Source: Lysobacteraceae bacterium (GTDB lineage: Bacteria > Pseudomonadota > Gammaproteobacteria > Xanthomonadales > Xanthomonadaceae). From it: a stretch of 64,000 bases of DNA. The notes under the pieces were generated by a model that made no database searches, had not been told where the DNA came from, and saw nothing but the letters and a program-made list of their open reading frames with translations. The DNA lies in NCBI GenBank assembly GCA_026005075.1, contig BPKJ01000001.1, forward strand, positions 558,001-622,000, read 5' to 3'. Position 1 is the first letter of the stretch. Each line of letters opens with the position of its first letter. Shown piece after piece: positions 43,514 to 52,451 of this stretch. The translations under genes were made by a program, and so were the position numbers.

Positions 43514-43972
43514 ATGGCCGAACCCGCGCACCCCGCCCTCGATCTGGAGCGATTCCTGCCCTATCGGCTCTCGGTCCTGAGCAACCGGATCAGCGACGAC
43601 ATCGCCCGTTTCTACCGCCACCGTTTCGGCCTGTCGGTCACCGAGTGGAGGGCGATGGCGGTACTGGGGAGGTTCCCCGGCGCCTCGGGCATGGACGTGG
43701 CCGAGCGCACCGCGATGGACAAGGTCGCGGTCAGCCGTGCCGTCAACGCCCTGATCCAGCGTGGCCTCGTGCAGCGCGTCTTCGACCCCAACGACCGCCG
43801 GCGCTCGGTCCTGAGCCTTTCGGAACGGGGCCAGGAGGTCTACGACCAGGTGGCCCCGCTGGCACTGCGGCTGGAGGCCTCGCTGCTCGACGCCCTCGAC
43901 GAGGACGAGCGTGCCCTGCTCTGGCGGGTGCTGGACAAGCTGGACGCCGCCGAGCTCCGGGTCCACGGCTGA
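43514..43972 (+). CDS. MarR-family regulator, likely of homogentisate/tyrosine genes
   Basis: 152 residues with a winged helix: FGLSVTEWRAMAVLGRFPG, the recognition helix DKVAVSRAVNALIQRGLVQR and the wing DPNDRRRSVLSLSERG. It is divergent from hppD across 96 bp. MarR or IclR regulators often control homogentisate genes, so this is probably the local repressor, with a pathway intermediate as ligand (inference). The ATG at 43514 is close to the hppD -35, so autoregulation is likely. Confidence 0.88.
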   Translation: MAEPAHPALDLERFLPYRLSVLSNRISDDIARFYRHRFGLSVTEWRAMAVLGRFPGASGMDVAERTAMDKVAVSRAVNALIQRGLVQRVFDPNDRRRSVLSLSERGQEVYDQVAPLALRLEASLLDALDEDERALLWRVLDKLDAAELRVHG

Positions 43973-44121
43973 GCGACCCCGCGCGGCCCCGGCCGAGGAT
44001 TGATCCGCCCGGCGGCTCGCCTTGCCGCAGCGCCCCTTGACCGCGGGCGCGCCGACGACGACCCTCGGCCACCCCGGGCGGCACCGCCGCCTTGTGGCCG
44101 CACTTTGTTCGAGGAGCCGAC

Positions 44122-46245
44122 GTGACCGCATCCAAGCCCACCCTTCTTGCTTCCGCCATCCTGCTCGCGCTGGGCCTTGCCGGCTGTTCGCAGCCGCATT
44201 CCGAGACCGGGCCGGCACAGGCCGAGGCCAGCCCGCCGCAGACGGCGCCCGCCCCCTTGCAGATCGACCTGAGCAAGGCGCCCGAGCCGATCCGTTTCAG
44301 CGCCCGCGACCTCGACCCCTCGATCGCCGCCTGCGAGCGCTTCGGCGACTACGTCAACAGCAAGTGGCTGGCGGCCAATCCGATCCCGGGCGACCGCACG
44401 ACCTGGGGCGCCTTTCCGCTCCTTGGCGAGCGCTCACTGGCCATCCAGCACGAGATCGCCAAGGCCGCGGCCGCCGACACGCAGGCCCCCGAGGGCAGCA
44501 TCCGCCGCATGGTCGGTGACTTCTACGCCGCCGGCATGAACACCGATGCCATCGAGGCGGCCGGCATCGAGCCGATCCGGCCCGACCTCGAGGCCATCGA
44601 CCAGCTGGCCGACGGGGCGGCGGTCGCCGCCTACATCCGCGACCGCTACGCGCGCGGCGAGGGCATGTTGTTCGCCTTCTATGCCAACGCCGACGTCAAG
44701 AACTCGGCGATGAACATCGCCTACGCGGGACAGGGCGGGCTTTCGCTGCCGGAGCGCTCCTACTACCTCGAGGACCGCGAGGACTACGTGCGGATCCGCG
44801 ATGCCTTCCGCGGACACGTTGCGCGACTGCTGCAGCTGGCCGGTGCCGACCCGGCCACCGCGGAAGCGCAGGCGCGCACGGTGCTCGACTTCGAGACCCG
44901 GCTGGCCCGCGCCTCGCTCGACCGGCTGGCCTTGCGCGACCCGGCCAACCGCTACAACCCGATGGACCTTTCCAGCGCCGATGCACTGACCCCGCACTTC
45001 TCCTGGACCGCGTTCTTCGACACCCTGCAGGTGGCGCGGCCGGAGATGTTCTCGCTGGCCATGACCGACTTCTTCAAGGAGTTCGACCGCATGCTGGCCG
45101 AGCTCCCGGTCGAGGACTGGAGGACCTGGCTGCGGTTCAAGACCATCGACGAGGCAGCGCCCTTCCTGAGCAGCGCCTTCGAGCAGGAAAACTTCGAGTT
45201 CTACCGCAAGACCCTCGCTGGCCAGAAGGAGCAGCAGGAGCGCTGGAAGCGCGTGCTCGGGGCGCTCAATGCCTCGATGGGCGAGGCGCTGGGTCAGCTC
45301 TACGTCGAGGTCGCCTTCCCGCCCGCGTCCAAGGCCAAGATGGAGCACCTCGTGGACAACCTCCGCAAGGCGCTCAAGGCACGCCTCGAGAAGCTCGAAT
45401 GGATGAGCGAGGAGACCCGCGCCAAGGCCCTCGAAAAGTGGGCCTCGTTCACGCCCAAGATCGGCTACCCGGACAAGTGGCGCAGCTGGGACGGCCTGGT
45501 CGTCAGCCGTGCGAGCTACCTCGACAACGTGCGCGCCGCCGCGGGTTTCAATTACCGCTACAACCTCGACAAGATCGGCAAGCCGGTGGACCGCACGGAA
45601 TGGGGCATGAGCCCGCAGACGGTCAATGCCTACTACCGCGCCAGCGCCAACGAGATCGTGTTCCCGGCGGCGATCCTGCAGCCGCCGTTCTTCGATCCCG
45701 ACGCCGACGACGCCCTCAACTACGGCGGCATCGGTGCCGTGATCGGCCACGAGATGATCCACGGCTACGACGACCAGGGCAGCAAGTTCGATGCCCAGGG
45801 CAACATGGTCAACTGGTGGACCGACGAGGACCGGGCGCGGTTCGAGGCACGCGCGGCCAAGCTCGCCGAGCAGTACAGCCGCTACGAGGCCCTGCCCGGC
45901 CTGTTCGTCAACGGCAAGCTGGGCCTTGGCGAGAACATCGCCGACCTCGGCGGCGTGACGGTCGCCCTCGATGCCCTGCGCATGGCCCAGGGCGAGAACT
46001 TCCAGGATCCGATGGTCGAGGGCATGAGCCAGACCCAGCGCTTCTTCGCCAACTGGGCGACCGTATGGCGGATCAACTACACCGAGGAGCAGCTGAAGGT
46101 GCAGCTCACCGTCGGCCCGCACTCGCCGGGCATGTTCCGCGCCATCGGCCCGGCCCAGAACCTGCCCGCCTTTGCCGAGGCCTACGGCTGCAAGGAGGGC
46201 GACCCCATGGTCCGTCCGCCCGCGGAGCGGGTGGTGATCTGGTGA
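44122..46245 (+). CDS. M13-family zinc endopeptidase lipoprotein (PepO/neprilysin type)
   Basis: 707 residues from a GTG at 44122 with GAGGAG 5 nt upstream. A lipobox (LLALGLAGC) follows a short basic start, so the protein is probably anchored in the outer membrane. The M13 catalytic features are all present: HEMIH in VIGHEMIHGYDDQGSKFD, ENIADLGG with the third ligand, and the C-terminal CxxG-like YGCKEGDPMV...VVIW ending typical of the family. It cleaves small extracellular or periplasmic peptides, a source of amino acids for the adjacent catabolic genes. Confidence 0.95.
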   Translation: MTASKPTLLASAILLALGLAGCSQPHSETGPAQAEASPPQTAPAPLQIDLSKAPEPIRFSARDLDPSIAACERFGDYVNSKWLAANPIPGDRTTWGAFPLLGERSLAIQHEIAKAAAADTQAPEGSIRRMVGDFYAAGMNTDAIEAAGIEPIRPDLEAIDQLADGAAVAAYIRDRYARGEGMLFAFYANADVKNSAMNIAYAGQGGLSLPERSYYLEDREDYVRIRDAFRGHVARLLQLAGADPATAEAQARTVLDFETRLARASLDRLALRDPANRYNPMDLSSADALTPHFSWTAFFDTLQVARPEMFSLAMTDFFKEFDRMLAELPVEDWRTWLRFKTIDEAAPFLSSAFEQENFEFYRKTLAGQKEQQERWKRVLGALNASMGEALGQLYVEVAFPPASKAKMEHLVDNLRKALKARLEKLEWMSEETRAKALEKWASFTPKIGYPDKWRSWDGLVVSRASYLDNVRAAAGFNYRYNLDKIGKPVDRTEWGMSPQTVNAYYRASANEIVFPAAILQPPFFDPDADDALNYGGIGAVIGHEMIHGYDDQGSKFDAQGNMVNWWTDEDRARFEARAAKLAEQYSRYEALPGLFVNGKLGLGENIADLGGVTVALDALRMAQGENFQDPMVEGMSQTQRFFANWATVWRINYTEEQLKVQLTVGPHSPGMFRAIGPAQNLPAFAEAYGCKEGDPMVRPPAERVVIW

Positions 46246-46253
46246 TCGCCGAC

Positions 46254-46287
46254 GCGCGGGGGTTGGGCGGCTGCCCGATCCCCGCGC
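46254..46287. terminator. Hairpin between converging M13 peptidase and kynA genes
   Basis: GCGCGGGG (46254-46261) pairs with CCCCGCGC (46280-46287), with inner GGGC/GCCC (46265-46268 with 46273-46276). It fills the 48-bp gap between the two stops; no U-tract. Confidence 0.55.
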
Positions 46288-46293
46288 CCCGCC

Positions 46294-47148
46294 TCAGGTG
46301 CCCAGCACGGTGCGCACTTCGTACAACTCGGGGAAGAAGGTAAGGTCGAGCGCCTGGCGCAGGAATGCCACCCCGCTGGAGCCGCCGGTGCCCGGCTTGT
46401 AGCCGATGATGCGCTCGACGGTCTTCATGTGGCGGAACCGCCACATCTGGAACGCATCCTCGATGTCCACGAGCTGCTCGCACAGCGCGTAGGCCGCCCA
46501 GTGCCCGGAGGGATCCTCGTAGATGACCCGGAACACCGGGATCAGCTCGGGGCAGGGCTGGTGCGGACGCCGCACGTCGCGGTCGAGCAGCTGTTGCGGC
46601 ACGGCATGCCCGGCCCGGGCCAGATGCCGCAGGAACTCGTCGTACAGCGACGGCGCCTCGAAGACCTCGCGCAGGGCCGCCTGGATCTCCGGGCGGTAGT
46701 CGAACACCCGCAGCATCTGTTCGTTCTTGTTGCCCAGCAGAAACTCCACCGTGCGGTACTGGTAGCTCTGGAAGCCGGAGGAGGGCCCGAGGACCTCGCG
46801 GAACTGCGCGTACTCGCTGGGCGTGAGCGTCTCCAGCACGGCCCACTGTTCCAGCAACTGCCGCTGCACCTGCTTGACCCTCGCCAGCACCTTCTGCGCC
46901 CGGCCGAGGTCGTCCGCGCGCAGGTGGGCGATGGCCGCCCGCAGCTCGTGCACGATCAGCTTCAGCCACAGCTCGGCCACCTGGTGCTGGATGATGAACA
47001 GCATCTCGTCGTGGTGCGGCGGCTGCGAGAGCGGCGACTGGGCCGAGAGCAGCCGGTCGAGCTGCAGGTACCCGTCGTAGGTGAGCCGGTCCCGCAAGTC
47101 GGTGGCGATGCCTGCCTCGAGCTCGCGCTGGTTGTCCTTCACGCTCAT
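46294..47148 (-). CDS. kynA: Tryptophan 2,3-dioxygenase
   Basis: 284 residues, full length. The haem enzyme opens the indole ring of tryptophan to N-formylkynurenine. Marks are [35 protein letters not shown] (haem-pocket residues), [22 protein letters not shown] with the proximal His and the GTGGSSG substrate loop. The ATG at 47148 opens [11 protein letters not shown]. Kynurenine-pathway partners (kynB, kynU) are not in the window. Divergent from the pyruvate dehydrogenase operon with 145 bp between. Confidence 0.97.
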   Translation of the reverse strand: MSVKDNQRELEAGIATDLRDRLTYDGYLQLDRLLSAQSPLSQPPHHDEMLFIIQHQVAELWLKLIVHELRAAIAHLRADDLGRAQKVLARVKQVQRQLLEQWAVLETLTPSEYAQFREVLGPSSGFQSYQYRTVEFLLGNKNEQMLRVFDYRPEIQAALREVFEAPSLYDEFLRHLARAGHAVPQQLLDRDVRRPHQPCPELIPVFRVIYEDPSGHWAAYALCEQLVDIEDAFQMWRFRHMKTVERIIGYKPGTGGSSGVAFLRQALDLTFFPELYEVRTVLGT

Positions 47149-47238
47149 CGTCGTCTGCCCTCGTCGCCGGGTTGGCGATGCTACCCCACCCCCCGCCGGC
47201 GTGCAGCGGCGATGCCGGGCTTCCTGCCGCACTGCCGC

Positions 47239-47267
47239 TTGCCTTCCTCGGGTGCCGCTGTTATCAA
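47239..47267 (+). promoter_or_regulatory. Promoter of the pyruvate dehydrogenase operon
   Basis: TTGCCT (47239-47244), 17-nt spacer ending in TGT, then TATCAA (47262-47267): an extended -10 promoter. It sits 27 bp before the E1-alpha ATG at 47294, and GGGAGGGA provides the ribosome site. Confidence 0.55.
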
Positions 47268-47293
47268 GCCAAGCGATCCGGGGAGGGACCCTG

Positions 47294-48368
47294 ATGAGCG
47301 TCGTCGCGCGTTTTTCCATCGAGCATCTGCAATACCTCGACCCCGAGGGGCAGCTCACGGGCGAAGCGCCGGCCGGCATCGCGGACGACCGCGAAACGCT
47401 GGTCGAGCTGTACCGCCACATGGTGTTCACCCGCAGCTTTCGACGGCAAGGCGGTCGCGCTGCAGCGCACCGGCAAGCTGGGCACCTACGCGTCCTGCCT
47501 CGGTCACGAGGCCGCGCACCTCGGTGTGGCGGTGGAACTGCTGCCCGAGGACGTGATGGCGAGTGTCCTACCGCGAGATCGGCGCGCTGCTCTGGCGCGG
47601 CGTGCGGCCGCGGGAAATCCTGCTCTACTGGGGCGGCGACGAGCGCGGCAGCCACTGGTCGGGACCGGCGCACGACTACCCGATCTGCGTGCCGATCTCC
47701 ACCCAGTGCCTGCACGCGGCCGGCGCCGCGCTGCGTTTCCGCCTGCGCGGCGAGCCGCGCGTGGCCCTGGCCTTCTGCGGCGATGGCGGCAGTCCAAGGC
47801 CGACTTCTACGCGGCGGTCAATGCCGCCGGTGCCTTTCATCTGCCGCTGGTGCTGGTGGTGGTCAACAACCAGTGGGCCATCTCGGTCCCGCGTTCGGCC
47901 CAGACCGGGGCCCAGACCCTCGCCCAGAAGGGCATCGCCGGCGGCCTGAACTGCATCCAGGTGGACGGCAACGACCTGCTCGCCGTGCGCGCCGCCACCC
48001 GCTGCGCGGTGGAGCGGGCCCGCGAGGGCAAGGGCGGAACCGTGATCGAGGCCGTGACCTACCGGCTGTCCGACCACACCACCGCCGACGACGCCCGCCG
48101 TTACCGCGACGAGAGCGAGGTCCAGGAAGCCTGGACCCGCGAACCGCTGCGCCGCTCTGCGCGCCCTCTCGGTGCGCGCGGCTGGTGGAGCGAGGACGAC
48201 GAGGCGGCCTGGAACGAGGCGTGCACGCGGAAGGTGAACGAGGAGGTCGATGCCTACCTCGCCACCGAGCCACCGCCCCTGTCCTCGATGTTCGACTACA
48301 CCTATGCCGAGCTGCCGCCGGACCTCGCCCGGCAACGTGAGCAGCTGCTGCAGGGAGGGGCGCGCTGA
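47294..48368 (+). pseudogene. pdhA: 2-oxoacid (pyruvate) dehydrogenase E1-alpha, multiple apparent frameshifts
   Basis: All parts of an E1-alpha protein of about 358 residues are present, but in three frames. Segment 1 from the ATG runs to VFTRSF; an extra T in TTT (47438-47440) shifts to [18 protein letters not shown]; an extra base near 47565 shifts to [17 protein letters not shown]; a missing base at about 47792 shifts to [13 protein letters not shown], and two compensating indels near 48154 and 48173 scramble LRAL.VARGWW. The third break lies inside the thiamine-diphosphate motif (GDGGS...NNQWAIS). No in-frame stop codons or decayed residues appear otherwise, and pdhB is intact and coupled (TGATG). 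This favours sequence error over real decay. Confidence 0.8.
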
Positions 48369-49351
48369 TGCCGGCGGTGACGCTGATCGAGGCGGTGACC
48401 ATGGCGCTCGCCCACGAGATGGAGCGCGATCCTCTCGTGCTCGTGCTGGGCGAGGACGTCGGCGTCAACGGCGGCGTGTTCCGCGCCACGGCCGGGCTGC
48501 AGAAGCGCTTCGGCGCCGAGCGGGTGATCGATACGCCGCTCGACGAGACCACCATCGCCGGTCTGGCGGTCGGCCTTGCCACCCAGGGCATGCGCCCGGT
48601 GGCCGAGGCCCAGTTCGACGGCTTCGTCTATCCGATGCTCGACCAGATCATCTGCCACGCCGCGCGTTTCCGGACCCGGACGCGCGGGCGCCTGACCTGT
48701 CCGCTCGTGCTGCGCGTGCCCTGGGGGGGAGGCATCCGCGCCCCCGAGCACCACAGCGAGGCCAACGAGGCGATGTTCACCAACGTCCCCGGCCTGCGCG
48801 TGGTCCTGCCCTCCTCCCCGCATCGCGCCTACGGGCTCCTGCTCGCGGCCATCCGTGACCCCGACCCGGTGATCTTCTTCGAGCCCAAGCGCATCTACCG
48901 CCAGTACAAGGAGGAGGTCGAGGACGACGGCGAGGCGCTGCCGCTGGACGTGTGCTACGTGCTCCGCGACGGCAGCGATCTGAGCCTCGTCACCTGGGGC
49001 TCGCAGGTGAAGGAGTGCCTGGAGGCGGCCGACCGGCTCGCGGACGAAGGCATCCATGCCGAGGTGATCGATGTGGCCACCCTCCGCCCCCTCGACTTCG
49101 ACACCATCCGCGACTCCGTACGCAAGACCGGACGTTGCGTGATCGTGCACGAGGCGCCGCGCACCGGCGGGTTCGGCGCCGAGATCGCAGCACGCCTTGC
49201 CGAGGAATCGATGTACGACCTCAAGGCACCGGTCGAGCGGGTCACCGGCTGGGACACCCACATCCCGCTGTACCGGATGGAGATGAGCTACCTGCCCAGC
49301 GTGGCAAGGATCGTCGCCGCGGCACGCCGAACGATCGAACGGAGCGTCTGA
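48368..49351 (+). CDS. pdhB: 2-oxoacid (pyruvate) dehydrogenase E1-beta
   Basis: 327 residues. With E1-alpha it forms the thiamine-diphosphate decarboxylase of the complex. Signatures are VLVLGEDVGVNGGVFRAT (ThDP-binding Glu), DTPLDETTIAGLAVGLATQGMRPVAEAQF and LRVPWGGGIRAPEHHSEANEAMF, then the transketolase C-domain (GSQVKECLEAADRL; VIDVATLRPLD). Its ATG overlaps the pdhA stop by one base, and its stop overlaps the next ATG by one base. The E1-alpha/beta heterotetramer type is shared by pyruvate and branched-chain complexes; pyruvate is favoured by family placement in Xanthomonadales but not proven. Confidence 0.95.
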   Translation: MPAVTLIEAVTMALAHEMERDPLVLVLGEDVGVNGGVFRATAGLQKRFGAERVIDTPLDETTIAGLAVGLATQGMRPVAEAQFDGFVYPMLDQIICHAARFRTRTRGRLTCPLVLRVPWGGGIRAPEHHSEANEAMFTNVPGLRVVLPSSPHRAYGLLLAAIRDPDPVIFFEPKRIYRQYKEEVEDDGEALPLDVCYVLRDGSDLSLVTWGSQVKECLEAADRLADEGIHAEVIDVATLRPLDFDTIRDSVRKTGRCVIVHEAPRTGGFGAEIAARLAEESMYDLKAPVERVTGWDTHIPLYRMEMSYLPSVARIVAAARRTIERSV

Positions 49352-49725
49352 TGTTGCAGGCCATCACCGCCACCGCCACCCGCGACGTCGAGGTCGACGA
49401 CGCCCTGCCGCTCACCCTGATGCCGGGCGATCAGGTCCGGCTGAGCCCGCCGGACCCGGCCCGCCCCGGCTTCCGCTGGGCCACTGACGGCGGGCTTTGC
49501 GCAGGCTGGGTGCCGGAGACGCTGCTCTCCATCGACGGCGCGATCGGCACGGCCCGCACCGAGTACTGCAGCCAGGAACTCCCGGTCCGCGCCGGGCAGC
49601 GCCTGCGACTGATGTGGAAGGGCGAGGGCTTTCCGGCCTGCTGGTGCGAGGACGAGGAGGGACAGCGCGGCTGGGTTCCTCTGGACGCGCTCTCGATCGA
49701 ACCGGACCAGGGAGTGGAACCATGA
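49351..49725 (+). CDS. Tandem SH3-like domain protein inside the dehydrogenase operon
   Basis: 124 residues with two related strand-rich halves. Each half has an acidic or Pro-rich opening and a G-W-V-P motif: DQVRLSPPDP...GLCAGWVPETLLS and QRLRLMWKGEGFPACWCEDEEGQRGWVPLDALS. This is the bacterial SH3-like fold. Its start overlaps pdhB by one base and its stop overlaps the E2 start by four, so it is made in step with the complex. It has no signal peptide. The simplest proposal is a subunit or assembly factor of the complex, perhaps gripping the Pro/Ala linkers of E2 (inference). Similar genes occur at this spot in related bacteria, as far as I recall. Confidence 0.85.
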   Translation: MLQAITATATRDVEVDDALPLTLMPGDQVRLSPPDPARPGFRWATDGGLCAGWVPETLLSIDGAIGTARTEYCSQELPVRAGQRLRLMWKGEGFPACWCEDEEGQRGWVPLDALSIEPDQGVEP

Positions 49726-51041
49726 GCGAGCGCTACCGCTTTCACCTGCCTGACCTCGGCGAGGGACTGCCGGACGCGACGGTCGTCGAGTGGCTGGTCC
49801 AGGAGGGCCAGACGGTGCGGCTCGACGAGCCGCTGGTCGCCATGGAAACGGCCAAGGCGGTGGTCGAGGTCCCCTCGCCCTGCTCCGGTCGGCTGCTGCG
49901 GGTCGCGGGCGGACCCGGCACGGTGGTCGCGACCGGCGCGCTGCTGGCCGAGTTCGAGCTCGATCCGTCGCAACCCCAGCGCGCGTCCGGCCACGCCACC
50001 GGCCACCACGCCCATGCCGAGCCGGCGGCATCCAGGCCCGCCGCCGCCCCGGCGCCCGCCTCCGAGGAGGACGATGCCGGCACGGTGGTCGGTGCGGTCA
50101 GCGGCTCGGGCGAGCTTCGCCGGGAGTCCGCGGTGGACCTTGGCGGGGCCAAGGCCATGCCCGCGGTGCGTGCGCTCGCACGCAAGCTGGGGGTGGACCT
50201 GTCCCGCGTCCGGCCCAGCGGTGCGGACGGCGTGATCACCCTTCAGGACGTTCGCCAGGCGGCCGCTGCGGGCACGGCCGCGGCACCGGAACGCGCGGCC
50301 GCGGCCAGCCCCCCTGCCACCGCCGACCGCCCGGCCGCAAGCAGGACTCCGGTGTCCGCCAGCGGCCGCCCGCTGCGTACCCAACCCCCCGGACGCTCGC
50401 TGCCCGGGCAGCCGGAGCCGCTGGCGGGCGTGCGCCGGAACATGGCCCGCGTGATGGCGACGGCGCAGGCCCAGGTGGTGCTGACCACCCTCAGCGACGA
50501 CGCCGACCTGCACGCCTGGCGGCCCGGCAACGACCTCACCGCCCGCCTGATCCGGGCGCTGGTCGCCGCCTGCCGGACCGAGCCGGCGCTGAACGCATGG
50601 TTCGACGGCGAAACCCTCACCCGCACGCTGCATCCGCATGTCGACGTGGGGCTGGCGGTGGACACCCCCGAGGGCCTGTTCGTCCCCGCCCTGCGCAATG
50701 CCGACATGCTCGACCAGAAGGGTCTGCGCGAAGCCATCGAACGGCTGCGGCGCCAGGTCGAGGCGCGCAGCATCCCGGCCAGCGAACTGACCGGCTACAC
50801 CATCAGCCTGTCCAACTTCGGCAAGTTTGCCGGCCGCTATGCCACGCCGATCGTGGTGCCGCCCACCGTCGCCATCCTCGCTGCCGGGCGTCTCCGCCAC
50901 GAGCTGGTGCCGGTGCCCGGCGGCGTGGAGGCCCACCGCATCCTGCCGCTTTCGCTGAGCTTCGACCACCGCTGCGTCACCGGCGGCGAGGCGGCACGCT
51001 TCCTGCGCGCGGTGCTAGACGATCTGGCGCTGCCGGACTGA
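49722..51041 (+). CDS. pdhC: Dihydrolipoamide acyltransferase (E2) of 2-oxoacid dehydrogenase
   Basis: 439 residues. Domains: lipoyl (1-78) with K45 in METAKAV, a Pro/Ala/His linker, a peripheral subunit-binding domain (AMPAVRALARKLGVDL, about 145-180), a second linker and the catalytic domain (from about 225). The active-site motif is DHRCVTGGE with H416; the usual DHRxxDG has Asp where T420 stands here. A thiol/Asp change like this occurs in a subgroup of E2 proteins but could alter catalysis. The ATG overlaps the SH3-like gene stop by 4 nt. No E3 gene follows, so lipoamide dehydrogenase must come from elsewhere. Confidence 0.95.
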   Translation: MSERYRFHLPDLGEGLPDATVVEWLVQEGQTVRLDEPLVAMETAKAVVEVPSPCSGRLLRVAGGPGTVVATGALLAEFELDPSQPQRASGHATGHHAHAEPAASRPAAAPAPASEEDDAGTVVGAVSGSGELRRESAVDLGGAKAMPAVRALARKLGVDLSRVRPSGADGVITLQDVRQAAAAGTAAAPERAAAASPPATADRPAASRTPVSASGRPLRTQPPGRSLPGQPEPLAGVRRNMARVMATAQAQVVLTTLSDDADLHAWRPGNDLTARLIRALVAACRTEPALNAWFDGETLTRTLHPHVDVGLAVDTPEGLFVPALRNADMLDQKGLREAIERLRRQVEARSIPASELTGYTISLSNFGKFAGRYATPIVVPPTVAILAAGRLRHELVPVPGGVEAHRILPLSLSFDHRCVTGGEAARFLRAVLDDLALPD

Positions 51042-51077
51042 GCCCCGGTGACCGGGTCCGCGGGCGGCTCCTGCGGC

Positions 51078-51083
51078 TACAAT
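51078..51083 (+). promoter_or_regulatory. -10 box of purD
   Basis: TACAAT, five of six consensus bases, 30 bp before the purD ATG; the region 17 bp further upstream (GGTCCG) is a poor -35. Confidence 0.4.
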
Positions 51084-51112
51084 CCGCGCCTTTGCATGCG
51101 GGAGGTTCGTCG

Positions 51113-52399
<1,287 letters not shown>

Positions 52400-52451
52400 C
52401 CGGCCCGCGGGCGCGACGGACCGCGCCGCCCAACCATCCAGCGGAGGCCGC

